Shown in pieces: positions 12,301 through 23,817 of a DNA stretch of 64,000 bases; position 1 is the first letter of the stretch, and every line of letters begins with the position of its first letter. Location: positions 62,001-126,000 of the forward strand of contig ML133505.1 in assembly GCA_003864495.1 (NCBI GenBank), given 5' to 3'. The stretch comes from Nemopilema nomurai (lineage: Eukaryota > Cnidaria > Scyphozoa > Rhizostomeae > Rhizostomatidae). The notes beneath the pieces are model-generated. The model was not told where the DNA came from and did not search any database. It saw only the letters and a program-made list of their open reading frames with translations. Both the position numbers and the translations under genes were made by a program.

Positions 12301-12996
12301 GCAGACACTTGGAAGGAAGAAAGTCTCTTAGTAAGTAATTAATCAATTCTACAGCTTTTTCCTGAAAATATTCTTAAATATTTATCCATTCTTGAGCTAA
12401 TATTTCTAAGCAAATTTCCTCAAAGTAAAGTAGTGTATTCTGTTGCATTTTTTCTAGAAGCGCACTTGTCATCCTGCAATGCGTTCAGATGCAAAGTAAT
12501 ACATCCTGGAAATTTCCATTAATCGTAGCTTTGTACAAAACAAAAAATCCTGATATTACAACTACTTGAGTAAAAAATTTGGAATCAGCAAATAGCTCAT
12601 CTAAAAAGCCATTATGGATCTAAGATGAACCTTCAATTGACCACCAATCCTCTTTACCTGATTTTCCGGCTCGTAATGCGCCCAGCCTGGCCTGCTCTTC
12701 ATAGTAGCACCAAGTGTTGCTTTGTTAAAGCTTAGGATTTCGCATACACTTTCAACCGCATCCTTGAAATTCAGTGACTTGCAGTTGTTGTTTGCTGTGC
12801 AACGCATTCCGCAAAACAAGAAGCTAACGCTTTGAAATGACTCCAGAAGGCCAGCAGAATTGCGAGACAAGGATTTGCCTCTGTCTGTTGCCACAAAGGC
12901 TGCATTCCTGCGACACTCTGATCTAAACACTTGTGTCATGTCAAGGTTGATACACTTCAAAGCAAGAAATGCAAGAAGGAGATTTTGCCAGACCAT
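9306..12996 (-). pseudogene. PAN-EGF-cbEGF-FTP-FTP lectin-like gene, broken copy B
   Basis: Exons read from splice signals: 12996-12658 (signal peptide and PAN, 339 nt), 12281-12194 (EGF-like, 88 nt), 11282-11159 (calcium-binding-EGF-like, 124 nt), 10669-10265 (FTP 1) and 9751-9306 (FTP 2 with stop). The layout matches the intact gene at 33120-28209, and introns and 5' flank are also similar, so this is a recent duplicate. Defects: the third exon has one extra A (AAAA where the intact frame needs AAA) and a Cys-to-Tyr change at the first EGF cysteine. FTP 1 has an extra 4 bp in an ATAC run near 10625, then a one-base loss near 10483. Either incoming frame meets a stop in FTP 1. PAN, EGF and FTP 2 remain open. 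It could still make a short PAN-EGF product, or some indels could be base-calling errors. Confidence 0.75.
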
Positions 12997-13110
12997 TATT
13001 CCTTTCCTTTGCTTTTGAAGCAAGGAAGTTTAACATAAGTAAGCCATATAACTTCTGAAGGTATTGAAAGACGTTTAGGTAAATGAATTTATCACCGTGT
13101 TATCGTCTTA
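12997..13110 (-). promoter_or_regulatory. 5' flank conserved between lectin-like genes A and B
   Basis: The first ~110 bp upstream of the start codon are recognisably the same as 33121-33235 upstream of the intact gene, including 'attcctttcctttgcttttg' next to the start and 'agacgtttaggtaaatg' further out. This is where a 5' untranslated leader and promoter would lie. I see no convincing TATA box, and the similarity may simply reflect recent duplication. Confidence 0.35.
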
Positions 13111-13114
13111 AGCC

Positions 13115-13358
13115 ATTCAAGCTGAGCCACGGTAAAAACGAATGCTCCATCCAAATTGTTTCTCCTCTTTCGTAATTTTAGCCATTTGGTTGGGCAAATG
13201 GACTTTCTTGATTATGCTACAGCGGTTGTCTTTGAAATGTGAAAGGTTTCTCTATAATTGAACACTATTTTGGGCAAAAGGATTAACAACGTCTACCTAG
13301 GCTAGTAAAAGGCGCTTGCAAAGATTAGTAGTCGAGTTTTCAACCAGAGTAAAGTGAA
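13115..13358. repeat. Fourth, partial copy of the 33.6-42.4 kb repeat unit
   Basis: It matches 35210-35450 and 40795-41030: 'agccatttggttgggcaaat', 'acagcggttgtctttgaaat' and 'gtcgagttttcaaccagagt'. It stops at the PAN fragment at 13363, just as the third copy (1405-2860) stops at the PAN fragment at 2877. Confidence 0.7.
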
Positions 13359-13362
13359 AGAC

Positions 13363-13440
13363 ACTCGGATCTAAACAATTGAGTCGTATCAAGGTGCACT
13401 TTTAAGCATGAAATGCAAGAGGCAGATGTCAAAAAAGGCC
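13363..13440 (-). pseudogene. PAN/signal-peptide exon fragment
   Basis: The minus strand preserves about 75 bp of the leader and start of the PAN exon ('agatccgagtgt' encodes the RSEC motif region), with indels that destroy the frame. It is the partner of the fragment at 2995-2877 inside segmental duplication X. It lies a few hundred bases upstream of gene B, so it could be mistaken for an alternative first exon. Confidence 0.65.
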
Positions 13441-14897
13441 ATTCTTTGTGCCCCTAAATTAGTAATCTGCATGGGAACGGTGCGGAATCCACTCTCTTGT
13501 TATCAAAAGAAGCGCTTCAATGAATAATTTTAAATGAAATTCAAAACTTTCACCAAATTATTTCGAAATGTTTTACTTGATGATAAGGATTTTAACAAGC
13601 AGGCATGTAAACGGAAAACAGTATAGGCCATTCTTTAAAAATGAATCTAAAATTAAAAATATTGGAGGAATTCAAATATGATCTTCATAACAGAAGCCAA
13701 TACGGAAGGCAAAGTATTTTGTGTTAATCGATGTGGCAAAGGTAAGTTCAGGTTTATTCGTCATTTTAATCCATATGATAACAAGTCAAATTGCTCTGTA
13801 ATGAAGCATTTGAAATTGTTTACTTCAAGACAAATGGCATAGCTTTATGCTGCTTTCCAAAAAGACATGATAGTGTTGGCTGAGAGTACAATCTAACTCC
13901 ATTTTAGTGACAAGAATGAATATAGAAAGAATAATCGTATAAATGCTGCGCTTTTAGCAGGATACTGACCACTGCTTTTTTCTCTAAGCAAAAGCATCAC
14001 TTCAGCATACAACAGGTTACTAGTCCTGCTTTCCAGAGTTGTATATGACAATTTATTACCTTTGTAGTGATTGAGAACCCATTGCAGGGGCCGTTAACTG
14101 CTCCGGCTGACGTCCGGTTAGATTCTACGAGTCTAACTCTCTTATTGCCTTTTCAATTGTCAAGACCTTTTCAGCAAATAAAAACTTTTTTCATTAACTA
14201 TTGATAACTATGTGAGTTCCTCATGATTGACCAGGTACCAGCATCTACATAAAAGAGGTTAAACTGTGTAGCAAAGATTTCACTCAACTTCTTAAATCAA
14301 AACTTTTTCAACTAAACTAAAATAGCTTGAGCCAACAAAAACCCTTCTTCAGATTACAAAATTCACCCTTGCATTACATAAAAATATCAATTTCAACTGA
14401 CCATGCTTTTCCCCTATATAGAAAGATTGACGCAATCGTTTCCTGACTTAATCGATTCGATTTGAAACTGGTTTGATGCCTTCGTAATTTGAAGTGCCTT
14501 GCTTGTCCAAATGGCCATATTCGTTAGCATTTGTAGTCTGCCAGACCTGCAACGCATAATAAATGGAAAAGCAGGGGCCAGCTTCTAAACTGAAACCAAG
14601 AAATTAGAAATTACAGAATTTGGCACCAAAGCATCTGCATTCGATACATGATACCTAATTGAATACCTAATTAATCTACTACAGGTATCTTCCCTATATG
14701 TTTCACTGATGTGGACAGATATTAAAAGATTCTTAAGGAGCACGCCAGCATTTTGACAAAAAACCTTGAAATTGTCTTGTAAAGCTGCTAATAGCAAGTC
14801 TCTACTAAAAAAAACACTATGGGAAATAAAGAAAGGCCATGCTCTTTTTGACAAAAGTCTCGTACTACATGCAATATTCCTGCTTCGCTGTTATATT
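13363..14897. repeat. Segmental duplication X, copy 2
   Basis: Direct copy of 2920-4675. The last 225 bp are much better conserved than the rest. An open frame there on the minus strand (about 14854-14680) is shared with 4654-4451, but an A-run of different length (8 versus 9) shifts its start, so it is probably not coding. Confidence 0.7.
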
Positions 14898-15909
14898 CTG
14901 TGCCGACCTGCATAATAACGTATTAAGAACCAAGCTGAAGCACAAAAGCAGAGCAATTAATATTTTAGCTTTGAAACTCAATAATACTCAAACATAATAT
15001 TGTTTTGTTCTACATGCACAACAAGTGCCATGATCACACTTAAGATTCAGCATTTATCAATTAGAAGATATCGAATAGTAGTTTATCATTTAAATAGAAG
15101 GTCTCCTCGTATGCCCAACATTTTGTGGATGTTTCCTGGATAGATTCAGTTAAGACCCAACTTAAAGATGTATTGATTAAGGAGCTACACAAGCTTTGAG
15201 GTTGAAATGTGAGATGAGCTACACAAATGTTTGAAGAAAGGAAAAATTATCAGGTTTCATTTACCATAAGAAATTGGTTCTCTTATCGTGCATTTAAAGA
15301 AATGAAAAAATAATATTTATCCACCTTTCCGTGCTATTTTGAAGTTTTTATCACCCTTGGCTACTGAAAGAGGATTCAGACATTTTCTATACTCGCTACC
15401 TTCAATGCTATTCCTTGTCAATTCTCTCCAATATTTGCCAGTTTTTATTCGATTGTGTGTAGAGGCAGTAAATACGGTTTAGGTGTCTTGCTTTACTACA
15501 AGTTAATGGAATCGAGCTCAAAGCTAAATAAATTCACCAGAAGAGATGATATATCATGCATTTCATAGCTCCATTTCCTTCTTCAAATCAAGCGAGGAGA
15601 AACATTTTACTGTACAATCGTTTTGCTAGAGGAATAGAGCAGATTGAACACACGCACTTACAAAACTTTTTCAAATCTAATTGTTGGTAGAAATTGTATG
15701 GTGGAAACCCATTAGCCGTTTAAATTCCATAAATCACACTGCGCAAATGTTATATGGAAACCAAGATTAAATTCGCAAGGATACTTGCAATCTGGTACTT
15801 TTGTATTCCTTTGCAGAATAGGAAATCATTAATTTGCTGACATTTTAATAATCTATAAGCAGTGTAGCAATATTACTTCGATATAATGGGCTTGAAAGTT
15901 AGGGAATTA
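14898..15909. other. No recognisable gene
   Basis: AT-rich sequence. Only its last ~100 bp can be matched elsewhere, to 1110-1205, as the shared downstream flank of the two truncated FTP fragments ('cttgaaagttagggaat'). Nothing else is supported. Confidence 0.4.
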
Positions 15910-16112
15910 AAAACGCCCTTTCATAAACCTCAAGTTCACAAACTTGGAGAAACTATATTCTGTTTAGGAACACAGTCACATATTGACCATGCAGCACCGT
16001 TGGGCAGTAAAAGTACTTGAACTCTCTAGCATTAAGGATGCCATTATCCACACACAGTGCATTGTTTCGTCCACCATTCGAACTATCGTCTCCAACACTG
16101 ATATCAAATCGA
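15910..16112 (-). pseudogene. Truncated FTP domain fragment
   Basis: The minus strand encodes the C-terminal half of an FTP domain: DISVGDDSSNGGRNNALC, then FYCPTVLHG and a VTVFLNR strand. An in-frame TAG follows NRI, at the position where the family has a charged residue, and the end of the domain continues behind it. The N-terminal half is missing. The break lies at the start of the SVGDD strand, as in the fragment at 1400-1207. It is a relic, not an exon. Confidence 0.8.
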
Positions 16113-17647
16113 CACTGATATAATTTCTAAGCCCGATTCAAGCAACGTGATTAAAAGATTTCATGGAGGATTCCCAAGAAATGGATCTCGCTAACAACCA
16201 ATCAAAGTTTGCCTAATATTCTGAGAGAGAAAGCAACGGGTGGAAATGAGTTGAATATAAACAAAGCATGGCTGTATTTGTTAAGCTACAATCTCTGCCA
16301 AAAGTAGTTGGAACAACGTGAGATTTTGCGACCACCATTCTATTTCCGTCTCCCTTTGGTAGCTGCAACCCCCTTGCCCCTTAAACAATGTTGCATCTTT
16401 AGAGGAAGACCATAGGTACATGGGAATACTTCACTTTTATTTTTAGGATTATTCACTTTTGCGCTACAAAACATTGTTTGCGGGACGAGGGGATTTGGCA
16501 ATTTGCGTGATGCGTAAATTAGGGCAAGTGTTCCAAGACCTTTGGCAGAGATTGTACCTGCCTGTGGCAAGTGATTATGTTTGCTTAAGTCAACATGGCC
16601 GGAAACACCCAACTAACAGGTTGAAACTTTCGATTTTCCACTCTGAACATGTCGTAAATCATCCCCCCAATCAAACTGATGCTTTCGCAAATTTTATTCC
16701 TGTGCTTTATTCGCGAGGTATTAGAAAACTATAATCTTTAGCATCCGCGCTGAAATCCCATTTGCTATTTGTGCTTATTCATCTTCGTTGGACTACAGGG
16801 CTTTACCATATTGGTAGCATAAATCTAGACTTTAGTTACAAAATGAAATAAAAGTTTCATCAATACAGGTGCATATATAATAACTAACAGCAGATTCAGT
16901 GCTACATATGTCTATCACCCAATACCGGATTCATGAAAACGTCACAATACACATAGATTCGATACATTGCCAATTGATACTCAAAGTATAAGAATTGAAG
17001 TTATGTTGCTTATGATGGCCGAATCATGTGCTCGTGTGTTTTATTCTATACTCCTTGGCCACATGCTCTATAAATTTTTATGTAACGTTGCAACATAATG
17101 TACGCTAATTTAATCGGAATATTGCAAAATCAAGTTCAGTTATCGTTCATATTCATAAAGTTAAACTGATAGCAAAAAGCGTCGAGTCTATCGTTACCGG
17201 AGGTAAAATAACTCGAAGACCACGCATTTTCAGAGATGAAATTTTATTGTAACACTTATAATATTCAATGTTTCCTTGTCTAAATTTCAAAAAGCTCAAA
17301 TTAAGTTTGTGTGAATAATTTATATTGCAGTTAAATTTTAGCGCATAGCCAACAATGTTGGATGGGGTAGTCAAGTGACCTAACATATCACTTAACACTT
17401 CTGACACAAGACAATAGAATTTTTAGACGTCAGCAGCCAACATGTTGGGAAAAATAATCAAAGTAAAGACTATATGGTACTTGTTAACTACGGAAATATT
17501 AGTTGACGAACTTTGAATATTGCAAACAAATTCTTCTGGAATTTAATATTCACTTTCAGTCCATCATACTTCTTTTAGGTTTACAATTGCTAATTTTTGC
17601 AATTGATCCCACATAATTTGAAATATATTGTTTCCCAAGTGTTAGAG
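16113..17647. other. No recognisable gene
   Basis: Between two FTP-bearing loci. Around 16340-16735 the base composition is less AT-rich and open frames of about 90 codons occur on both strands, with no motif I recognise. The remainder is AT-rich and featureless to me. Confidence 0.4.
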
Positions 17648-18398
17648 TTAAAGAGTGGTAATTACATTTCCATAGACCTCCACTTCACAAAGTTGAAGAT
17701 ACCTTTTTCTGTTTTGGAACACAGTCACGTATCGACCATTTAGCACCGTCGGGCATGTGAAGTACTTGAACTCTCCCGCTTTTAGGATCCCCTCTTCCAC
17801 ACACAATGCGTTCTTTCGCCCACCATTCGAAATATCGTCTCCAACACTGACATTGAATGGATTGATCCAGAGTGGAGCCCAATTCTGACCACTCTTTATT
17901 CGCACACTCGACACTGCTGCTTGCTTTGTCAGATCCACTCGCCACCAGGGCATTTTTCATACTTCGTCCAACTGCACCTTTGCCAGTTCCCAGTCTTGTC
18001 ACCATCATTCCCAAGGCTGGCAGAAAGAGTGTTTCTCCCATTGGTCTCCACCGATGAACTGGTCGACGGCCTTTTGTACGCAATGTTTTCAGCTAAATAT
18101 GATAGATACACCATCGATATTACTGATGAAGCCCAAACGTATGACAAAAGAAATCGACAATTCAAAAATATTGAATTTAAAAGATAGCTCCGTTGTTTAA
18201 GCTGATGGTAATTCTACATTGATTTGGTAATTGATTTGGCATTGAAAGCTTGTACATTTTCAGAGTAATCTTTGCACAAGCATTTTTATTTTTGGCACAT
18301 TTCCAAAAACATATAGATGCTTTGAGATTCATACCTCCATAAACTTCAAGTTCAGTAAATGCAATTCTGCTTTTTTCTGTCGACAAACACACCGACGT

Positions 18399-18399
18399 N
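18399..18399. other. Ambiguous base N at a sequence discontinuity
   Basis: The only N in the window. Left of it the sequence is FTP 1 exon, matching gene B up to 'gacgt'. Right of it the sequence is like the second intron of the intact gene at 32 kb. The two do not belong next to each other in the family layout, so this is a likely scaffold or contig join. Confidence 0.85.
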
Positions 18400-18705
18400 T
18401 AGGGTCATCGTAGCTTTTCACGATTGAAGTAGCAATATGGCTACTTCAATGTTCCTATTGCTGGTGAAAATCATTGAAAAAACTATCATAATCAAAGGCT
18501 TTGCTATGACATGATAACTGCCTTAAAACCAGCTCTCCTTTAAGATCTGTTTGTACAAAGTTTCACTACCGACAATATTTATCAACTCACTTGCTTTTAG
18601 GATTAGAACACAATTTCGATCCTGGAAAGAACGTGTCGGTGTTTCCATTTGCTTTCATGCTGCTTATTTCATAAATTGAGGTTATCTTTGTTACTTTACA
18701 GTTTG
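18400..18705. repeat. Displaced copy of intron 2 sequence of gene A (31965-32283)
   Basis: Both copies contain 'agggtc' then 'tttttcacgattgaagt' or its variant, 'cctattgctggtgaaaatca' and 'aagaacgtgtcggtgtttcc'. In the intact gene this lies near the 5' end of intron 2. Here it sits between half a cbEGF exon and a piece of FTP 1, which is non-collinear. Confidence 0.8.
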
Positions 18706-19671
18706 CCTTCTGATGGCAGCTGTGTATTTTAGCATTGCATTCATCAAAGACTGTCAAAATCAAGAGCTTCCAATTTTCATTTCTTTGAAGAAATTAAAAT
18801 CGTCTAGAAAAGCGAAGGGCAAAGTAACGATTCAAGAACCTTTGGTTTAATGTTCGTGCTTGTGAAATACATTTCTTTTATAGATTTTGTTTTAAAAAAA
18901 ACAAACGAAAATTAAATGTAAAAAATACAGCAAAAGGTATCTTCCTGGCAAATAGAGTGATTGAAGTGACAAAGAATTTTAATGAAAGATAAAGATTTTG
19001 TAAGGCCAGCAGATGAACTAAAATTATTTGGCAGCTTCTTTTAATTCTGTTCATCAAATTAGTTTTTTGCAGAATGGCTGAATTGCCTCACCGAGACATC
19101 GATAACCAGGGCATGTGCATGTATCAACGCACTTTTCTCCACTCCTGCAAGGATGTTTTGATTGGCAGAGCTGACCAACCTGCAAAAATGTAAAAATCAC
19201 TTACAATCGGAATAAAACATTTAGCCCCAAAAGCCCTTTTAATAGTGTCATACATTTTCGTAGGCATATCTATTGCTAAAGTACTTTAAAATAACGTTTT
19301 AATTATATATCAGTCTTCTCTATTGTGTCAAGCAATTGAAATCTGTTTTAAAACATACATGCATTTCATCGTAGCGAGTAGAATAGTATGTCCAACCAGC
19401 TGCTGCCTGTGTTTCGATGCCGTCGTTAGGGTCCTGTGCTGATTTGTTGTTCAACTGACAAGCACCAAGCTCCTCATTTACATTGATAGATTTGCATAGC
19501 TGTTCTTGAATGCATTCAAACTTACACGTATACTCATCAAGACTATCAAACGTGCGGAAGGCGGCCCTAAGTGAGCGATCTTCAAGCACAACAGAGAAGT
19601 TGGCAAACGTTTTGCATGATAATCGAAGTATTTCTCCATTGACATCTTTCAAAGTCACCAGTATCCACAAC

Positions 19672-21800
19672 CTAGGAAGAGAAACAATTATTTTTAGAAA
19701 GAATTTTAAATGCTTTTGTATTTATTCTATTCTTATCTCTAGAAAGAAGAGGTGTAATTTTAGTGAAAATAAACACAACTGTCGTCACAGAAAATCGAAA
19801 ACTAGATCGATGAAAGTTGGAAATCAAGTTGCTTAACTATGAAGGTTTTGAGGTGTTACTATCTTACAATTTTAGCGTTAACTCATTGTGAGACATTGTA
19901 TATATGATGGACAACTTATCAGCGTCGAAACAGCTCTCAACCGATTGCATTATTGCGTTGACAAGATAAAGGTCTTCGATTACCACGTTTGTCGTACTCA
20001 CAGCTGCAATAACATGACTTGTTTATTCGTTGTTTTGAATTGTTTCCATGAAACACACAGTCTACAAAGAGGTAAATAGGACTATGAAGCGAAGGAAAAT
20101 ATTGTGAATATATATATTATTGTGATTATATATTGAAGGAGAACTGAACGCAAAAAGAAGGTTGGCTAAAACGGTAGTTTGTGACAAGCAAATTCCGGGA
20201 TTGGAAAATTTTTCTAAGTCGCAGTTACCATTTTTGAAAGACATGCGTTTTAAGTTGGGAAACGACAATTGTTCCGACAACTTGAGACTCGAAACGAAAA
20301 TTGTCACGAGTGATCATCTTTGACGTCACAAGTGACATGTTCTCAGCATGCATTGTGTTTCTTTATAGAAATTTTTTAGAAAATGCAGTGGACAAATGTT
20401 TATTTTGTGCATCTGAAAGAAGCTAGTTTTGCATTTTTGACACATAATTGACTTTTCAATGGTTTGAGACTCTGAATTGGAGTTTTATTACACTGATTTT
20501 GAAACAAATGGAAAATTTCAGCCGTCTGAGTTTTTGCTACCAACCAGCGCTGCCGCTTGAGCAGACAGTCGTCCCATGGCTCAACAGTGACGATATTATG
20601 AACAAAGAACAGACTGGAAGTACAAATTGATATAGAGTTTATATTAAAAACATTGCCATTGCTACAATCTTAATGGGATCAGGTATCGTCAAAACTAGAA
20701 TTTCATTTCAGATCGAGGCGTCTTCGTCCAGACTTCTTTGCCTGTATGGCCTTATTCGCTGAAATGCCTATAATGCCCTAAACGGAACTGCAAGTTATTC
20801 ATTATCAACGTAGCATTATATGATTGTTTTTTATGTTTCAAACCCGTTAACTGGGTCGTGATATTAAATAGGAAAAACGGGTTGAAAGTCGCACTTGTGC
20901 CGATTATATGCCATTTTCACCGGGTGCGAAGGGTTTAGCGAATTACCTTTAAGGCTGTTGAAGAATCTGGATTTACGAAATAGGCTTTTAGCTCTTAGGC
21001 AAGAACTTGATTTCTTATTTGAAGAAAAAGCTGTTTAACTGTCATAGGAATATCAACTGGCGCATTATCTTCTTTTGAAAACACTTTTGACTTGGGTGGG
21101 GGTGGTCTTATTGCAAGACTAGGTTATTCCCTAGTGTCTCAACCTCTGTTAAAATATGATAACCAAGTTCGGTGAAATTATTTTTTAGTCACACTAGCAG
21201 GTCCCGTCAACCCGTTTTTCTTGAATTCATATTTCTGCTCCCATAGCAGGTTGCAGGATCGCTTTTACCGCCGACTCTCTTAGATTTCGTTTGTCTTTTG
21301 GCTATTGCTTCAACACGTAATTGACGAATAAAGGGGCAAATATGAGAAAAACTGCAATTCTAAGTAGAAAAATTTTTCCAGATTTGAAGTCAGCGATAAA
21401 TTCTGCATAGAATAAGCCCAAGTTATTTTTGCGTGTCAGTTCTCCTTTAAACAAAGGAAAGTTTATATCATGGCGAATCTGCCTTATTTTCTAATTCAGC
21501 AACAAAAAACCTCACTTGCAATGCCTGTGCTGTTTAAAATAGAACTTTAGATGACATAAGATGAGATTGCAACCAGAGTGCCTCAGATAAAATTATCTTC
21601 AGCCTTTAAATTTGTATTTTCTCTAACCATTGAATTCCTGTTCACTGTGGTTGAAGTTGATAGAACTTGGCCCAGCTAGCACACTCATGAAACTTGTCAA
21701 AGAAAGTGCTGTTGTGTGTGAACAAATGCTTTGCGTCACAAAACTTCAGTATGGCTAGAAATTGCGGGACCAGTTTTCTATACTAAAAGTGCATTTTAGT
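19672..21800. other. No recognisable gene
   Basis: A missing first exon (signal peptide) for the gene ending at 17648 would be expected here on the minus strand, but I could not find a convincing one. Open frames at 19510-20630 overlap the PAN exon or are unsupported. Confidence 0.4.
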
Positions 21801-22260
21801 CCGACGCTTCTCGGACAATGCAAACGTCGAAAAATAACCAAAATCTGACAAAATAAATAGCCAGTTGCGGATCGAAAACACTAGAGGGTGATAAGAAGAG
21901 CACATGATTGGTTGTAATGGAAAAAAACGTTCCTTAACAACATACTTTAACGGACGCACTACTCAAAGATTAAAGGAATGAATAAAACAGCATGTTCCCA
22001 CGAGCATAAGGACCAAAACGTCTGCAGAATAAGAGCAGCCCGTCGAAATTGTAAAAAAAGCAATGCCCAAGTTAACTATGATTCGGCTATATGACAACAT
22101 CTGTTGGAGAATCCAGATTGTGCCAAAATATACAGTGACGGAAATTTTCGTATGATTGGGCAAGCTAGTTCCTCTTTCCACCAGGCGTTTTTGAGTCTGT
22201 CTATTTTTTAATGGAAAATCCCATGCTTTGTGGACAGAAAGAGTTTTAATGGAAAATCCC
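21801..22260 (+). mobile_element. R1 element copy, right end missing
   Basis: Begins CCGACGCTTCTCGG and continues with AAACGTCGAAAAATAACC, matching the left terminal repeat of the 7300 copy. The body matches 60930-60650 in reverse ('acactagagggt', 'gattcggctat'). The right inverted repeat is not found. Confidence 0.6.
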
Positions 22261-22424
22261 ATTCCTATTTCAAGGTTGCGATCCAAAACTGTGAATTTAT
22301 TGGTGTTACTATCAATACAATTGTAAAACTTCTCGAGCAGTACCTTGAATTAGTAATTAACTTTATGTACTCATTTTATGCACTCATTGATGTCGAAACT
22401 GCAGAAGCCGAAATTGTACTTACC

Positions 22425-23790
22425 AATGTTAACTGGATGTAGCAGAAGACAAAATAGAGAGGCACCTGTAAAGAAAATGCTATGCAAAACTTTTTAGGCA
22501 ATGTAAAGATGTGTCTTTGAATCTTAACTATCACCCATTCTTTCAAACGGTTTAGATATTCATACTTTTCCAGTTAATCAATGATATTAATTGAATTGAA
22601 AGTTTTCTACTCATCTTTTCTAAATACATACTTTAAACGTTGCTCTGAGTCAAACAGATTTCAAATGCAAAAGTTTATGTATTGATTAAATATAAGCATG
22701 ATTTTCCAATATTAGCGTAAATATGTTCTGAAATGTTGCAAGGCTACTAAGCATAAAGCATGAGGCATAAAAGCAACAGTTTGTTTATTGACAAGTTTCA
22801 AATAGTTCGTTGAAATTTGACTCAGACAAAAAGTCAAACACAAAAAAGCCTAACACAAGCTCCACCTTTTGTTGAAGTTTTTAAAGTTTCTTTTAAGATG
22901 CTAAACTTTTTTTTAAATATAAGATTTACGGATCACACAAAATTGAGCATTAGAATAAATACACAACTATTCTTATTACAGCCTTCTTGCAAATTTGCGT
23001 CCCTTACCTTTTTCCTCAATTTCTTACATTACGTCTATGAAATTTAATCATCTGTGATGCTGATTGATTACATATATTTTAGTTGCGTACACTAAAATGA
23101 TACTTTCGTGCTTACATGCTTACTGGCAATGCAAACTCGCCCCATAAAGAAAGGCAGACTCATGCTTACCTTTCAAGACATTCAGTTCTAGCTGCACCGA
23201 GCTCTACTGGCTCTTGCTGGACTCTATCGTTGGTCTACACATGCACAATTCTATTAAAACTTACCATCACCGTTTACTTTCAGCAAAACAATTATACGTT
23301 CTTTCATTTTTAATGAGTCGGCCATAATCCCTTTCATTAATTTAGCGGCTCTGTACAGGTGAGATATCACTTAGCTGTCTTGAATAATTTGCTGTTTGAT
23401 TAAGTTAAAGTTGCCTATACCCTTCTAATTGTTTTTGTAATTTAAAAGAAGTTTGCATTTTTCATAGAATAACAAATATAACTCAAATTACAGAATTCTT
23501 TAGCTTTAGGCAATTACTTTTGTAAACAAAGAAATGCGCAAGACTAGATATAAAGCAAACAGTGTTTTGCGTAAAACATTCTAGTAAAATAATTCTTTTC
23601 AATAACGTAAACGTATTGACCTATTTTCAATTTTATTATGCTCAATCGTCTTGTATTATTCGGTTTCAGAAGATTTGCTTACGATTTCGTAAGTTACAAC
23701 AAATTTTGTGAGAAATTAAAAGAAATTAAAAAGCTAGGAAAACGAGAAGTGCTTCAAGGATTTGGACAAATAAATTTGTATGGAAATTTA
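22425..23790. repeat. Segmental duplication Y, copy 2
   Basis: Diverged copy of 4690-5560 in the same orientation, with an extra segment around 22480-22830. An open frame at 23638-23877 falls in the shared part, but the matching region at 5400-5560 is not open, so it is not a gene. Confidence 0.6.
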
Positions 23791-23817
23791 AGTTTGCAGA
23801 CTCAAAGATCTTACAAA

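Larger units (their letters stand above)
17648..19671 (-). pseudogene. PAN-EGF-cbEGF-FTP-FTP lectin-like gene, broken copy C
   Basis: Recognised parts: a PAN exon 19671-19359 (phase 2 in, phase 0 out; LSCKTFANFS, CKFECIQEQLC), an EGF-like exon 19179-19092 with six cysteines (88 nt, as in copies A and B), the first half of a calcium-binding EGF exon from 18750 to about 18700, the last 64 bp of FTP 1 (18398-18335), and FTP 2 from 18092 with a stop at 17648. The signal-peptide exon was not found. The cbEGF exon is cut off, and FTP 1 is truncated exactly at the N at 18399. FTP 1 has one extra A in an A-run and FTP 2 lacks one A before MPWW, giving a stop a few codons later. The PAN exon is far more diverged from A and B than they are from each other, so this is an older paralogue. 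Part of the damage may be an assembly join. Confidence 0.75.

Noticed and set aside
16340..16734. Two overlapping ~90-codon frames on opposite strands in a less AT-rich patch
   Set aside because: No recognisable motif, splice context or second copy. Kept only as a note.
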